This document shows positions 16,323 to 24,903 of a DNA stretch of 64,000 bases, in pieces; within the stretch, counting starts at the first letter, position 1; the number at the start of each line of letters is the position of its first letter. The stretch lies in the NCBI RefSeq assembly GCF_001556045.1, contig NZ_LSIC01000158.1, positions 18,827 to 82,826 on the forward strand, written 5' to 3'. This stretch comes from Bradyrhizobium sp. CCH5-F6. Lineage in GTDB: Bacteria; Pseudomonadota; Alphaproteobacteria; Rhizobiales; Xanthobacteraceae. The notes beneath the pieces were generated by a model. That model saw only the letters and a list, made by a program, of their open reading frames with translations. It had not been told where the DNA came from and ran no database searches. A program made the translations under genes and the position numbers.

Positions 16323-16838
16323 ATGTCTGACATGCCCGTCCCGTCCACACTCTCGCTGTGGCGTCGCGTCACGGCGGCCTACGCGAAACTGCTGGAATTC
16401 CTGCTGGCCGCCTGTGTCGGCATCCTCATAGTCCCGGTCACGCTGCAGATCATCTCGCGCTATACGCCGTTCATTCCGTCCTACATCTGGACCGAGGAAA
16501 TGGCACGCTTCCTGTTCATCTGGACGATCATGATCGGGGCCATGGTCGGCATCCGGGAGGCGCAGCATTTCGAGGTCGACGTGTGGCCCGACCTGTCGCG
16601 ACGGTCGGAGGCCGCGGTGCGGATCCTCGCCCGACTCGGCGTGCTGGCGCTGGCGCTGGTATTCGTGCTCGCCGGCATCGAGTTCACCCGTTTTGCCTGG
16701 AACAGGACGTCGGAATTGGCCGATCTGCCGCTCTGGCTGATTCACGTCGCCTGGCCGGTTGCCGGTCTGACGTGGATCGTCTTTGCCGGTGAACAGATCG
16801 TCGATGAAATGCGCGTTCTGGTCGGGGCACAGAGATGA
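16323..16838 (+). CDS. TRAP transporter small permease (DctQ family)
   Basis: A 171-residue protein with four predicted membrane helices. The conserved DctQ core is present: a Trp-Thr-Glu-Glu motif (YIWTEEMARFLFIWTIMIGA) and REAQHFEVDVW. The start MSDMPVP is preferred over an upstream in-frame ATG because GGAG precedes it. It overlaps the large permease gene by four bases. It forms the membrane complex with DctM. Confidence 0.92.
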   Translation: MSDMPVPSTLSLWRRVTAAYAKLLEFLLAACVGILIVPVTLQIISRYTPFIPSYIWTEEMARFLFIWTIMIGAMVGIREAQHFEVDVWPDLSRRSEAAVRILARLGVLALALVFVLAGIEFTRFAWNRTSELADLPLWLIHVAWPVAGLTWIVFAGEQIVDEMRVLVGAQR

Positions 16839-18154
16839 GCGGCAGCGTACTTTCCGCCGGACAGGCCGCAATGGTGCTGTTCGGCGGCTTCATCGGTCTG
16901 CTCATCGTGCGCGTGCCGGTCGCTTTTGCGCTCGGCCTTGCCTGTGTGCCGATCCTGCTGATCGAGCCGCGCCTGTCGCTGATGATGCTCGCGCAGGAGA
17001 CATTCAATGCGTACAATTCGTTCATCCTGCTCGCGGTGCCGTTCTTCCTGCTGACAGCGAACCTGATGAGCATCGGCGGCATCACCGATCGCCTCGTGAC
17101 GCTGTCGCGCTCGATGGTCGGGCACTGGCCGGGATCCCTGGCGCAGATCAACGTCGTGCTGTCGGTGTTCTTTGCCGGCATCTCAGGCTCCTCCACCGCC
17201 GATGCGGCGAGCCAATCCAAGATCTTCATCGATGCGCAGAACAAGGAGGGCTACGACCTTTCGTTCTCCATCGCGATCACCGCGGTGTCGGCGGTGCTTG
17301 CAGTCATCATTCCGCCGTCGATCCTGATGATTGTGTGGGGCGGGCTGATCTCGACCTCGATTGCGGCGATGTATCTGGCCGGCATCGTGCCGGGCCTGCT
17401 GATCGCGGGCGCTCAGATGGCGACGGTGCACATCTATGCCGTGCGCCGGGGCTACCCCACCTATCCGAAATCAAGCTGGGCCGAGATGCGATGCGCTATC
17501 TGGCGCTCGATACCGGCGCTGATGACGCCCTTCATCGTCGTAGGCGGCATTCTGCTCGGCTGGTTCACCGCGACCGAGTCCGCCTGCGTCGCGGTGCTCT
17601 ATTCCGTCGCGCTCTCGACATTCTTCTACCGCGAGACGGGGCCACGCGAATTGTACAAGGCCTTGCTCGACACCGGGCGTCTCGCCGGCGTGGCGCTGTT
17701 CTGCGTCGGCACCGCAAGTGCGTTCGGCTGGCTGCTCGCCTATTACAAGATCCCGCAAGAGCTGCTGGCCAACGTCTCGACTTGGGGCATGGGCGCCGTT
17801 GCGGCCGGCTTCTTCATCGCCTTCTGCTTTCTGGTGGTGGGATGCTTCCTCGACGCCATACCGGCGATCATCATCGTCGGCACCGTGCTGGAGCCGCTCG
17901 CCAAGTCGGTCGATCTCCATCCGGTCCAGTTCGCGATCATTTCCATCGTATCGCTGGCCTTCGGACTGGTGACGCCACCCTACGGCCTCTGTCTGATGAT
18001 CGCCTGCTCGATCGCCGGCGTGCGGCTGCGCTATGCGCTGAAGGACACGGTGATCATGCTGATCCCGATGCTGCTCGTGCTGGCGGCGGTCATCGTCTGG
18101 CCAAGCGTGTCGCTGTTCCTGCCGCGTCTGATCGTGCCGGAAATGCTGAAATGA
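16835..18154 (+). CDS. TRAP transporter large permease (DctM family)
   Basis: A 439-residue integral membrane protein with about 12 helices, the sodium-coupled transport subunit. Typical motifs include FFAGISGSSTADAASQSKIF, VIIPPSILMIVWGG and the C-terminal LAFGLVTPPYGLCLMIAC. The frame begins inside the DctQ stop (ATGA). The last gene of the TRAP operon, it ends 52 bases before a convergent hydrolase gene, with a strong hairpin in the gap. Confidence 0.94.
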   Translation: MSGSVLSAGQAAMVLFGGFIGLLIVRVPVAFALGLACVPILLIEPRLSLMMLAQETFNAYNSFILLAVPFFLLTANLMSIGGITDRLVTLSRSMVGHWPGSLAQINVVLSVFFAGISGSSTADAASQSKIFIDAQNKEGYDLSFSIAITAVSAVLAVIIPPSILMIVWGGLISTSIAAMYLAGIVPGLLIAGAQMATVHIYAVRRGYPTYPKSSWAEMRCAIWRSIPALMTPFIVVGGILLGWFTATESACVAVLYSVALSTFFYRETGPRELYKALLDTGRLAGVALFCVGTASAFGWLLAYYKIPQELLANVSTWGMGAVAAGFFIAFCFLVVGCFLDAIPAIIIVGTVLEPLAKSVDLHPVQFAIISIVSLAFGLVTPPYGLCLMIACSIAGVRLRYALKDTVIMLIPMLLVLAAVIVWPSVSLFLPRLIVPEMLK

Positions 18155-18167
18155 ACTGCTGACGTCG

Positions 18168-18196
18168 CGATCCCGCGGCGGACGGCCGCGGGATCG
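18168..18196. terminator. Hairpin between convergent TRAP operon and hydrolase gene
   Basis: Perfect 11-base arms CGATCCCGCGG and CCGCGGGATCG with a 7-base loop, centred in the 52-base gap. It can serve both strands; no long T-run. Confidence 0.65.
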
Positions 18197-18206
18197 ATCC
18201 CACCGC

Positions 18207-19481
18207 TTACAGATTGCTCTCGGTGATGGCCGCGTAGACCATGCTGCGCAGCTCGCGGCGGATCGGATAGGCGCTCGACGGCAGCACCTGAGTCATGAAG
18301 ATCGTGATCAGCTCCTCGGCCGGATCGATCCAGAACGAGGTCGTGGCCGCGCCGCCCCAATTGTATTCGCCGGGGCTGCCGGCGATCAGCGTCTCGGCCG
18401 GACGCATGGTCACGGCGAAGCCGAGGCCGAAGCCGATGCCGTTATAGGTGGCTTCGGAGAACAGCGAGCGCGACACCTCCGGCAGCGCGCGGCCGCCCGG
18501 GATGTGGTTCGTCGTCATCAGCGCCAGCGTCTTCGGCCCGATCAGCCTGACACCGCCGAGCTCACCACCATTGAGCAGGCCGCGGCAGAAGGTGAGATAG
18601 TCGGCGACCGTCGAGCACAGCCCGCCGCCGCCGGAGATGAAGGAGGGTGGTGACAGGAACGAGCTCGTCGTCGGATCGTCCTGCAGTGTGAGGCCCTCGC
18701 GACGCTGGCCGGCATGGAAAGTCATGCCGCCGCCGGGGTCCGCCGAGTAGCAGGCGGCGAAGCGATGCGCCTTCGAGGCCGGCACGTGGAAATCGGTGTC
18801 GGTCATGCCGAGCGGTTCGAGAATTCGCTGCTTGAGAAACTGCTCGAACGGCATCCCCGAGATCTTGCCGACGAGGTAGCCGATCACGTCGGTTGAGACG
18901 GAGTAGTTCCAGGATTCGCCCGGCGAGAATTCCAGCGGGATCTTTGCCAGGCCTTCGATCATGGTCTGGAGCGTGCCTGATTTCTCGACCTCGCCGATCT
19001 TCTCACTGCGATAGGCGGCATCGACGTTGGAGCGCTGCTGGAAGCCGTAGGTCAGGCCGGAAGTGTGGCGCAGCAGGTCGACGATCAACATCGGCCGGGA
19101 TGGCGGCCGGGTCAGGAAGGCCGGGTAGGTGCCGGCGACGAATACGCCGAGATCCTTCCATTCCGGAATGTATTTGGCGACGGGCTCGTCGATCGCGACG
19201 AGGCCTTCCTCGACCAGCATCATGAAGGCGACGCTGGTGAGCGGCTTGGTCATGGAGTAGATTCGGTAGATGGTGTCGTCCTTCACCGGCACCTTGCGCT
19301 CGATGTCGGCAAAGCCATGCACCGAGTTGTGAACGATCTTGCCGCGGCGGTAGACGAGAAGCTGCGTCCCCGGAAAGCGGCCGGCATCGATGTACCGGTT
19401 CTTCAGATGCGCATCGACGCGGTCGAGCGCGGCCTTGGACATGCCGACGGATTCGGGCGAGGCGGGGGTGGGGGCGAGCAT
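18207..19481 (-). CDS. Serine hydrolase of the beta-lactamase/esterase (class C) family
   Basis: A 424-residue protein of the penicillin-binding-protein-like serine hydrolase family. The nucleophile motif S-x-x-K is SMTK at 76-79. The tyrosine motif is YSVS at 193-196, so the usual Asn (YxN) is replaced by Ser, as in EstB-type esterases. A C-terminal WGGAATTSFW segment stands where beta-lactamases have KTG. No signal peptide is visible, so it is probably cytoplasmic. These differences argue for an esterase or lactonase rather than antibiotic resistance. Single gene, divergent from the intradiol dioxygenase. Confidence 0.88.
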   Translation of the reverse strand: MLAPTPASPESVGMSKAALDRVDAHLKNRYIDAGRFPGTQLLVYRRGKIVHNSVHGFADIERKVPVKDDTIYRIYSMTKPLTSVAFMMLVEEGLVAIDEPVAKYIPEWKDLGVFVAGTYPAFLTRPPSRPMLIVDLLRHTSGLTYGFQQRSNVDAAYRSEKIGEVEKSGTLQTMIEGLAKIPLEFSPGESWNYSVSTDVIGYLVGKISGMPFEQFLKQRILEPLGMTDTDFHVPASKAHRFAACYSADPGGGMTFHAGQRREGLTLQDDPTTSSFLSPPSFISGGGGLCSTVADYLTFCRGLLNGGELGGVRLIGPKTLALMTTNHIPGGRALPEVSRSLFSEATYNGIGFGLGFAVTMRPAETLIAGSPGEYNWGGAATTSFWIDPAEELITIFMTQVLPSSAYPIRRELRSMVYAAITESNL

Positions 19482-19644
19482 CAGTTCCTCCGGGGCGTTT
19501 TGTCGGAAAGTTGATACCGAAATGGCAGCCCCATTCCAAGTCGGTTGCGCTTAACGCGGCCGGGCCGACTGGTGTAGGCTCGGCCGCGGAACGCCTCCAG
19601 GAAGCCCGCCCGGGCCGACGAGAAAAACGCGAGGGCAACGCATC

Positions 19645-20562
19645 ATGACCCAGTTCAACGAGACCGAACTCACCGAAGCCGTCATCAGGAGCTTCGACCA
19701 GACGCCGAACCCGCGGGCAAAATTCCTGCTGCAGGAACTGGTGAAGTCGCTGCACGATTACGTGAGCAAGACCGGCCTGACCTTCGAGGAATGGGAATAC
19801 GCCATCGATTTCCTGACCCGGACGGGGCAGAAATGCACCGACACCCGCCAGGAGTTCATCCTGTTGTCCGACGTGCTCGGCGTCTCCATGCTGGTCGACG
19901 CCGTCAACCACCGCGACCGCGAGGGTGCCACACAGACCACCGTGCTCGGCCCGTTCTATGTCGGCGAGCACAAGGTGACCGCGCACGGCACCGACATTTC
20001 GCCGCACAATCTCACCGGCGAGAAGATGTTCGTGCAGAGCCGCGTGACCGACCTCCACGGCAAGCCGCTTGCCGGCGTGCCTGTCGACGTCTGGCATGCC
20101 GACGATGACGGCTTCTACGATTCCCAGAAGCCGAACTATGACGAGGTCGGCGCCTCGGCGCGGGCGCGCTTCATCACCGATGACGACGGCCGCTTCTTCT
20201 TCCGCACCATTCTGCCGTGCAGTTACCCGATCCCGACCGACGGTCCGGTCGGCGAGATGATCGTGCAGACGGGGCGTCACCCGATGCGCCCGGCGCATGT
20301 GCATTTTCTGGTCAATGCCAAGGGCTACGAGCCGCTGATCACGCACGTCTTCATCGGTGGCGACAAATATCTGGATTCCGACGTGGTGTTCGGCGTCAAG
20401 GACGACCTCATCGCCAGGGTCGAGCCGCGCAACGATCTCGAAATGCCCGACGGCACCAAGGCGAACGGGCAGTGGCACCTGATGACCTACGAATTCCACC
20501 TCAAGCCGGGTGGCGGCATGGCGCCGAAACCGCTGGGGGTGAAGGCGGCGGAGCCGGCGTGA
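19645..20562 (+). CDS. Intradiol ring-cleavage dioxygenase (hydroxyquinol/catechol 1,2-dioxygenase type)
   Basis: A 305-residue non-haem iron(III) dioxygenase. The four iron ligands fit the family exactly in spacing: Tyr158, Tyr194, His218 and His220 (gaps 36, 24, 2, as in catechol 1,2-dioxygenase). The N-terminal helical dimerisation domain (about 1-95) is present. Length and the GPFYVGEH segment fit the hydroxyquinol subgroup. The enzyme opens a dihydroxylated aromatic ring to a muconate. No maleylacetate reductase or other pathway gene is adjacent; the divergent neighbour is an esterase-like hydrolase that might release a phenolic substrate, which is speculation. Confidence 0.9.
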   Translation: MTQFNETELTEAVIRSFDQTPNPRAKFLLQELVKSLHDYVSKTGLTFEEWEYAIDFLTRTGQKCTDTRQEFILLSDVLGVSMLVDAVNHRDREGATQTTVLGPFYVGEHKVTAHGTDISPHNLTGEKMFVQSRVTDLHGKPLAGVPVDVWHADDDGFYDSQKPNYDEVGASARARFITDDDGRFFFRTILPCSYPIPTDGPVGEMIVQTGRHPMRPAHVHFLVNAKGYEPLITHVFIGGDKYLDSDVVFGVKDDLIARVEPRNDLEMPDGTKANGQWHLMTYEFHLKPGGGMAPKPLGVKAAEPA

Positions 20563-20642
20563 GGGCTCCCCGCCGGCGCGCGTGATAACAAGCTGGCAGC
20601 CAAGAGCGGCGATCGCCGCTCGCGTGAACCGGCGCGGAGTGC

Positions 20643-21698
20643 TTAGTCGGCCTGTGCTGGATGATGCACGGCTTCCTCCCGTCTCTGGGCAACCGAGGTC
20701 CGTTGGTCGGCGCTCCATTTGCGGCCCCATCCGATGAGCGGCGCCTCAATGATGATGTGCAAGACCCAGGCGAGACCGATGGAGAGCAGAATGCTGGCGA
20801 CGATTGTCGCGGCCGTAGACAACAGCCACACTTCGGTAAAGTTGATCATCCATTTTATCACCAGGTAATGGACGATATACAGCGAGTACGAAATCTTGCC
20901 GAACCATTGCAGGATCGACGAAAAGGACCGCCCTTCGATCTCCGCAGACACCACGGCATGGATGAGCAATCCCGCAGCGAGGCCATAGGTTGGCACGCGC
21001 GCGAATTGCGGATCGGCCGATCCGGACACGAATATCCAGTACCAGCCGACAGCGAACAGGCCGGCTGAAGTTGCCAGAACATGGCGCGAAAAGAGCAATC
21101 GACCGTTCCTGTGGAGATAGGCGATGCCGACGCCGGCGCCGAATTCCAGGACCAGAGGATGGGAATAGATGCCAAGCTGCAGGCGGAGTACGAGGGCAAT
21201 AACGACCATGCCGAGCCCCGCGAACAGCAGTTCGAACAACCGGTTCGGCGCGATGGCGAGGATGGCCGCAACTGCGGCATAGAAATGCAATTCGAAGGCA
21301 ATCGACCAGGCCGGGCCAAGGTACCAGTTCGGATATGTCCACGCGAAGATGAGGCCAAGGTCGAGCGGCGGACGTTTCTCCGGCGACAGATCGATCCAGG
21401 ACGAGCTGGCGAGCGCCGCGAGCAACACAAGCCAGTAGACCGGATAAATTCGAAGCGCTCGTCTGAAGATGAAGCTCAACGGGTCGCGGTGCGCCGCCGC
21501 CGTGGTTGCGATGATGAAGCCGGAAATGACAAAGAAGATGTCGACGCCGCTTGCAAGAATCGTGAGGACGCCTTCGGCAATGCCCGGGCCGACCATGTCG
21601 GGTCGCGCGCTGACTGCGTGTCCGCAGACCACCGACAGCGCAGCGACGCCGCGCATTGCCTCTACACCCGCGAAGACGCGCAAAACGCCCCTGCACAA
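20643..21698 (-). CDS. Acyltransferase family 3 membrane protein
   Basis: A 351-residue protein with about ten membrane helices, of the OafA/NodX/ExoZ acyltransferase family that acetylates surface or secreted sugars. The N-terminal helix carries the expected AMRGVAALSVVCGHA with the active-site histidine, and a second motif reads FRRALRIYPVYWLVLL. Overall composition and codon use are more AT-rich than the neighbours, a modest hint of transfer. It is a single gene; the upstream 21699-21780 stretch is also AT-rich and should hold its promoter. Possible targets are exopolysaccharide, lipopolysaccharide or a Nod factor. Confidence 0.88.
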   Translation of the reverse strand: MCRGVLRVFAGVEAMRGVAALSVVCGHAVSARPDMVGPGIAEGVLTILASGVDIFFVISGFIIATTAAAHRDPLSFIFRRALRIYPVYWLVLLAALASSSWIDLSPEKRPPLDLGLIFAWTYPNWYLGPAWSIAFELHFYAAVAAILAIAPNRLFELLFAGLGMVVIALVLRLQLGIYSHPLVLEFGAGVGIAYLHRNGRLLFSRHVLATSAGLFAVGWYWIFVSGSADPQFARVPTYGLAAGLLIHAVVSAEIEGRSFSSILQWFGKISYSLYIVHYLVIKWMINFTEVWLLSTAATIVASILLSIGLAWVLHIIIEAPLIGWGRKWSADQRTSVAQRREEAVHHPAQAD

Positions 21699-21909
21699 TC
21701 AATTACAAGTTGAATGCTATCTGCACGCAAGGATACTAATAAATGGTTGCGTATGGCCGACGAACTCTACGCTAGGATGTATTAAGTGGGCTGGGGCGGG
21801 ACGGCACCTTGCCATGACCGCTCGGAGGTAAGGAGCGACTGTGCGCCGACCCAGCCGCAGATGTCCGTTTAGCCGCCAGACGCTTACGTGTGCGCCTCAT
21901 GAGCGCACA
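21699..21909. other. AT-rich gene-free stretch before the acyltransferase gene
   Basis: About 210 bases, notably lower in GC near 21700-21760. It should contain the leftward acyltransferase promoter and the 3' region of the kinase gene. No repeat or RNA gene is seen. Confidence 0.35.
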
Positions 21910-23646
21910 CTAGCGCGCATGCAGCATAGCCAGCAGCACGATGACCGCGCAGGCGAGCGCCGCCGACGTCACCTTCCAGAACATCAGCGGGTTGCGCTCC
22001 AGGAGCGGCGTCATTCGCGTGTCGAGATAGGCCGGGTTGGGCGTGCGAAGCTCGAAGACGAATTCGGACAGGTCCTCGTGTCGCTTGTAGGGATCGGGAT
22101 GCAGCGCGCGCCTGAGCGCGCCGTCGACCCAGGCCGGCACGCTACGGTTCTCGTCCGCCGGGCGATACTGGAGCCTTCGCACGTCCGCCTTGCGCCGGAT
22201 CCTGGCGATCTGTGTGCCGTAGGGCAGCTTTCCCGTCAGCATCTGGTAGCAGATCACGGCCAGCGAAAACATGTCGGAGCGCGGCGAGCCGCCCTGTCCA
22301 AGAAAATACTCCGGCGCCGTGTACTGCATCGTTCCCAGGATTTCGTCGACCTCGTCCGGCGGCGCCGCTTCGGCGACCCCTGCCACCCTGACCGATCCGA
22401 AGTCGATGATCTTGGCGGTGCCGGTCTTGTCGATCAGGATGTTGTCGGGCCTGAGGTCCTGGTGCAGCATCTCCATGCGATGGAAGGCGCGCAGGCCCGC
22501 CGCGATCTGCTCGACCAACCCGCGGACGGTTTCGAGATCGGGGCGCGGATTGTCGACCATCCACTGCTTCAGGGTCTGCCCCTCGACGAATTCGGTCGCG
22601 ACGTAGAGATAGCCGCGCCGCCTCGACTGTGACAGCGGCTTCAGCACGTGCGGACTGTCGATGCGGCGCGCGATCCACTCCTCCATCAAAAAGCGCTTCA
22701 GGTACGCGGCATTGTCGCGCAGGTCGACCGACGGCAGCTTGAGCGCGACCGGCTCTCCCGTCTCCACATCGACGGCAAGATAGATGTGGCTGCGGCTGCT
22801 GCCGTGAATTTCGCGAACGATCCGGTAGCCGTCGAAGATCGCACGCGGCTCAGGTAGCGGCGGAAGCGGCAATTGTGCGGTTTGATTGAAGATGCCAGCC
22901 GGCTCGCGCTGCGGCACCGCATCGATGCGCAGGACCTGGACGGTGATGTTGTCGTCGCTGCCGCGCCGGTAGGCTTCCTCGACGATGGCCTTCGCCGCCG
23001 CGTCGAGATCGCCCGCATGCTCATTCAGCGCGCTCGTGACGAAGCGTGCGTCGACGAATTCGTACGCGCCGTCGGTTGCCAGCAGAAAGATGTCGCCGGC
23101 CTCGACCTCGAACGCCTGGTAGTCGATCTCGAGCTGCGGATTGATGCCGAGCGCGCGGCCGAGATAGGTCTGCTCGGACGACACGATGATGCGGTGATCG
23201 TCGGTCAGCTGCTCGAGCGCCTTGCCCGCGACGCGGTAGATGCGGCAATCGCCGACATGGAAGATGTGCGCGGTGGTCGCCTTGATGACCATGGCGCTGA
23301 GGGTGCAGACATAGCCCTTGTCGCGGTCATAGGCATATTGGCTCTTGCGCGTCTGCGCGTGCAGCCAGGAATTGGTCGCGTCCAGCACGCGGCGGGCGGA
23401 GGTCTTCACCGTCCAGGATTCCGACGTGCAGTAATAGTCCATCAGGAAGCTCTTGACCGCCGACTCGCTGGCGATCTGGCTCACCGTGCTGGAGGAGATG
23501 CCGTCGGCGAGGACGGCGGCGACGCCCTTCAGGCTGAGCAGCGGCTCCTGCGGAATCAGGACGCCGTGAAAATCCTGGTTGATGGGCTTGCGACCCTTGT
23601 CGGAATGCTGGCCGACCGAGATCTGGAGACCGGGGCTCATCGTCAT
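21910..23646 (-). CDS. Bifunctional PP2C phosphatase - Ser/Thr protein kinase with C-terminal membrane anchor
   Basis: A 578-residue fusion. A PP2C domain fills about residues 8-245 with metal-binding acids at Asp48 (LADG), Asp192 (ATDG) and DDN 231-233. A Hanks-type kinase fills about 273-535: Lys303 (VALK), catalytic Asp397 in HQDLRPDN (Arg of the usual HRD is Gln), DFG at 415-417 and APE at 444-446. A hydrophobic segment at 555-575 should anchor it in the inner membrane. Both activities look intact. It lies downstream of the FNT channel gene in the same orientation, 60 bases apart. Proteins of this layout are often found with nitrate/nitrite transport genes, so the channel or transporter may be the target (inference). 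Confidence 0.92.
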   Translation of the reverse strand: MTMSPGLQISVGQHSDKGRKPINQDFHGVLIPQEPLLSLKGVAAVLADGISSSTVSQIASESAVKSFLMDYYCTSESWTVKTSARRVLDATNSWLHAQTRKSQYAYDRDKGYVCTLSAMVIKATTAHIFHVGDCRIYRVAGKALEQLTDDHRIIVSSEQTYLGRALGINPQLEIDYQAFEVEAGDIFLLATDGAYEFVDARFVTSALNEHAGDLDAAAKAIVEEAYRRGSDDNITVQVLRIDAVPQREPAGIFNQTAQLPLPPLPEPRAIFDGYRIVREIHGSSRSHIYLAVDVETGEPVALKLPSVDLRDNAAYLKRFLMEEWIARRIDSPHVLKPLSQSRRRGYLYVATEFVEGQTLKQWMVDNPRPDLETVRGLVEQIAAGLRAFHRMEMLHQDLRPDNILIDKTGTAKIIDFGSVRVAGVAEAAPPDEVDEILGTMQYTAPEYFLGQGGSPRSDMFSLAVICYQMLTGKLPYGTQIARIRRKADVRRLQYRPADENRSVPAWVDGALRRALHPDPYKRHEDLSEFVFELRTPNPAYLDTRMTPLLERNPLMFWKVTSAALACAVIVLLAMLHAR

Positions 23647-23657
23647 AACCAGGAGAC

Positions 23658-23688
23658 GGGAGCCTCACCCTGGCCGGGCGAGGCTCCC
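23658..23688 (-). other. Hairpin between the FNT channel and PP2C-kinase genes
   Basis: Perfect 9-base arms GGGAGCCTC and GAGGCTCCC with a 13-base loop inside the 60-base gap. Likely reduces read-through so that less kinase than channel is made, if the genes are cotranscribed. Confidence 0.55.
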
Positions 23689-23706
23689 CTGTCGAGACGG
23701 GTTTGA

Positions 23707-24546
23707 TCAGGCCGCAACGCGCGGCCGCGTCGTCTTGCCGGCCTGGCGCTTCGGCAGGGTCATCACGTGCGTGGCATAGAGCGTCATGCCGGTGAAGGCG
23801 AGGCCGCCGACGAGATTGCCGAGCACGGTCGGGATCTCGTTCCAGATCAGATAATCCATGATCGAGAACTTCGCGCCGAGCAGCAGCCCGGAGGGGAACA
23901 GGAACATGTTCACGACGGAATGCTCGAACACCATGTAGAAGAAAACCAGGATCGGCATCCACATCGCGATGACCTTGCCGGGGACCGAGGTCGAGATCAT
24001 GGCGCCGACGACGCCGGTCGAGACCATCCAGTTGCAGAGCATGCCGCGCATGAACAACGTCGCCATGCCGGCCGCGCCGTGCGCGGCATAGCCGAGCGTC
24101 CGGCCTTCACCGATGTTGCCGATCGCCGCTCCGACCTTGTCGGGGGCCTGGGTGAAGCCGAAGGTTGTGACGAAGGCCATCATGAAGGCCACGGTGAAGG
24201 CGCCGGCGAAGTTGCCGACGAAGACGAGGCCCCAGTTGCGCAGCACGCCGCCGACCGTGACGCCCGGACGCTTGTCGATCAGGGCGAGCGGCGAGAGCAC
24301 GAACACGCCGGTCAGGAGGTCGAAGCCCAGCAGATAGAGCATACAGAAGCCGACCGGGAACAGCAGCGCGCCGACCAGCGGCTGGCCCGTGTTCACCGTG
24401 ATGGTGACGGCGAACCAGGCCGCCAGGGCCAGGATGGCACCCGCCATGTAGGCTCGGATGATGGTATCCCGGGTGGACATGAAAATCTTGGACTCGCCCG
24501 CATCCACCATCTTGGTGACGAATTCCGAAGGCGCGAGATACGACAT
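23707..24546 (-). CDS. Formate/nitrite transporter family channel (FNT)
   Basis: A 279-residue, six-helix FNT channel for nitrite, formate or a similar small anion. Family motifs include 'FDLLTGVFVLSPLALID', a central histidine-type loop region in VFEHSVVNMFLFPSGLL, and GNLVGGLAF at the end. The start MSYLAPSEF is chosen because AAGGAAG lies seven bases upstream. It is divergent from NrtA and has a long leader with a sigma-54-type promoter, so it belongs to the nitrogen-controlled nitrate set; nitrite is the most likely substrate. Confidence 0.9.
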   Translation of the reverse strand: MSYLAPSEFVTKMVDAGESKIFMSTRDTIIRAYMAGAILALAAWFAVTITVNTGQPLVGALLFPVGFCMLYLLGFDLLTGVFVLSPLALIDKRPGVTVGGVLRNWGLVFVGNFAGAFTVAFMMAFVTTFGFTQAPDKVGAAIGNIGEGRTLGYAAHGAAGMATLFMRGMLCNWMVSTGVVGAMISTSVPGKVIAMWMPILVFFYMVFEHSVVNMFLFPSGLLLGAKFSIMDYLIWNEIPTVLGNLVGGLAFTGMTLYATHVMTLPKRQAGKTTRPRVAA

Positions 24547-24616
24547 CGATGCTTCCTTTTGCTTCATAGGTGAGAGTTTCGACACGCTCCGGAGAGCGCG
24601 GCGAACGTCATCGGCT

Positions 24617-24639
24617 GTGCGGGCAGCCCTGCCGCGCAC
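24617..24639 (-). other. Stem-loop in the FNT leader
   Basis: A nine-pair stem with one bulge around a GCCC loop, between the hexaloop pair and the FNT start. No U-run follows, so it is not a clear terminator. Confidence 0.45.
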
Positions 24640-24704
24640 GGGTTATGGAAAGTCTGGAAGCCTTGGGAATCGCGTCACGAGGACTTTAAAGCCGGGAAGG
24701 CCGC

Positions 24705-24745
24705 GAAGCATTTGAGCTTCCGGGGTGCAGCCGCCAGAGGCTGCA
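24705..24745 (-). promoter_or_regulatory. Candidate dual-hexaloop leader RNA upstream of the FNT gene
   Basis: On the leader strand two adjacent stems each close a six-base loop: TGCAGCC-[TCTGGC]-GGCTGCA and, five bases later, GAAGC-[TCAAAT]-GCTTC. Two neighbouring hexaloop stems are the layout bound by ANTAR antiterminators such as NasT. However, the loops do not both have A at position 1 and G at position 4, so the match is incomplete. Confidence 0.35.
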
Positions 24746-24786
24746 ACAATGCGGCAAGCCGCAGTCTTCGTTGACGGTGAGTACGA

Positions 24787-24803
24787 TGCAAATTGCGTGC
24801 CGA
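24787..24803 (-). promoter_or_regulatory. Sigma-54-type promoter for the FNT gene
   Basis: Leftward sequence TCGGCACGCAATTTGCA matches the -24/-12 pattern TGGCACG-N4-TTGCA except for one base, with the GG and GC pairs at the required spacing. The start of transcription would be near 24776, giving a leader of about 230 bases. Confidence 0.7.
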
Positions 24804-24903
24804 TGCGACTCGTCAAAAATATGAATAAGTTCAATATGATGGCATTTCATCAGATGCGATTTGAGCGCCATCGCGGCCTGTTGCTTGAGCTTCTGCACAA
24901 GCT

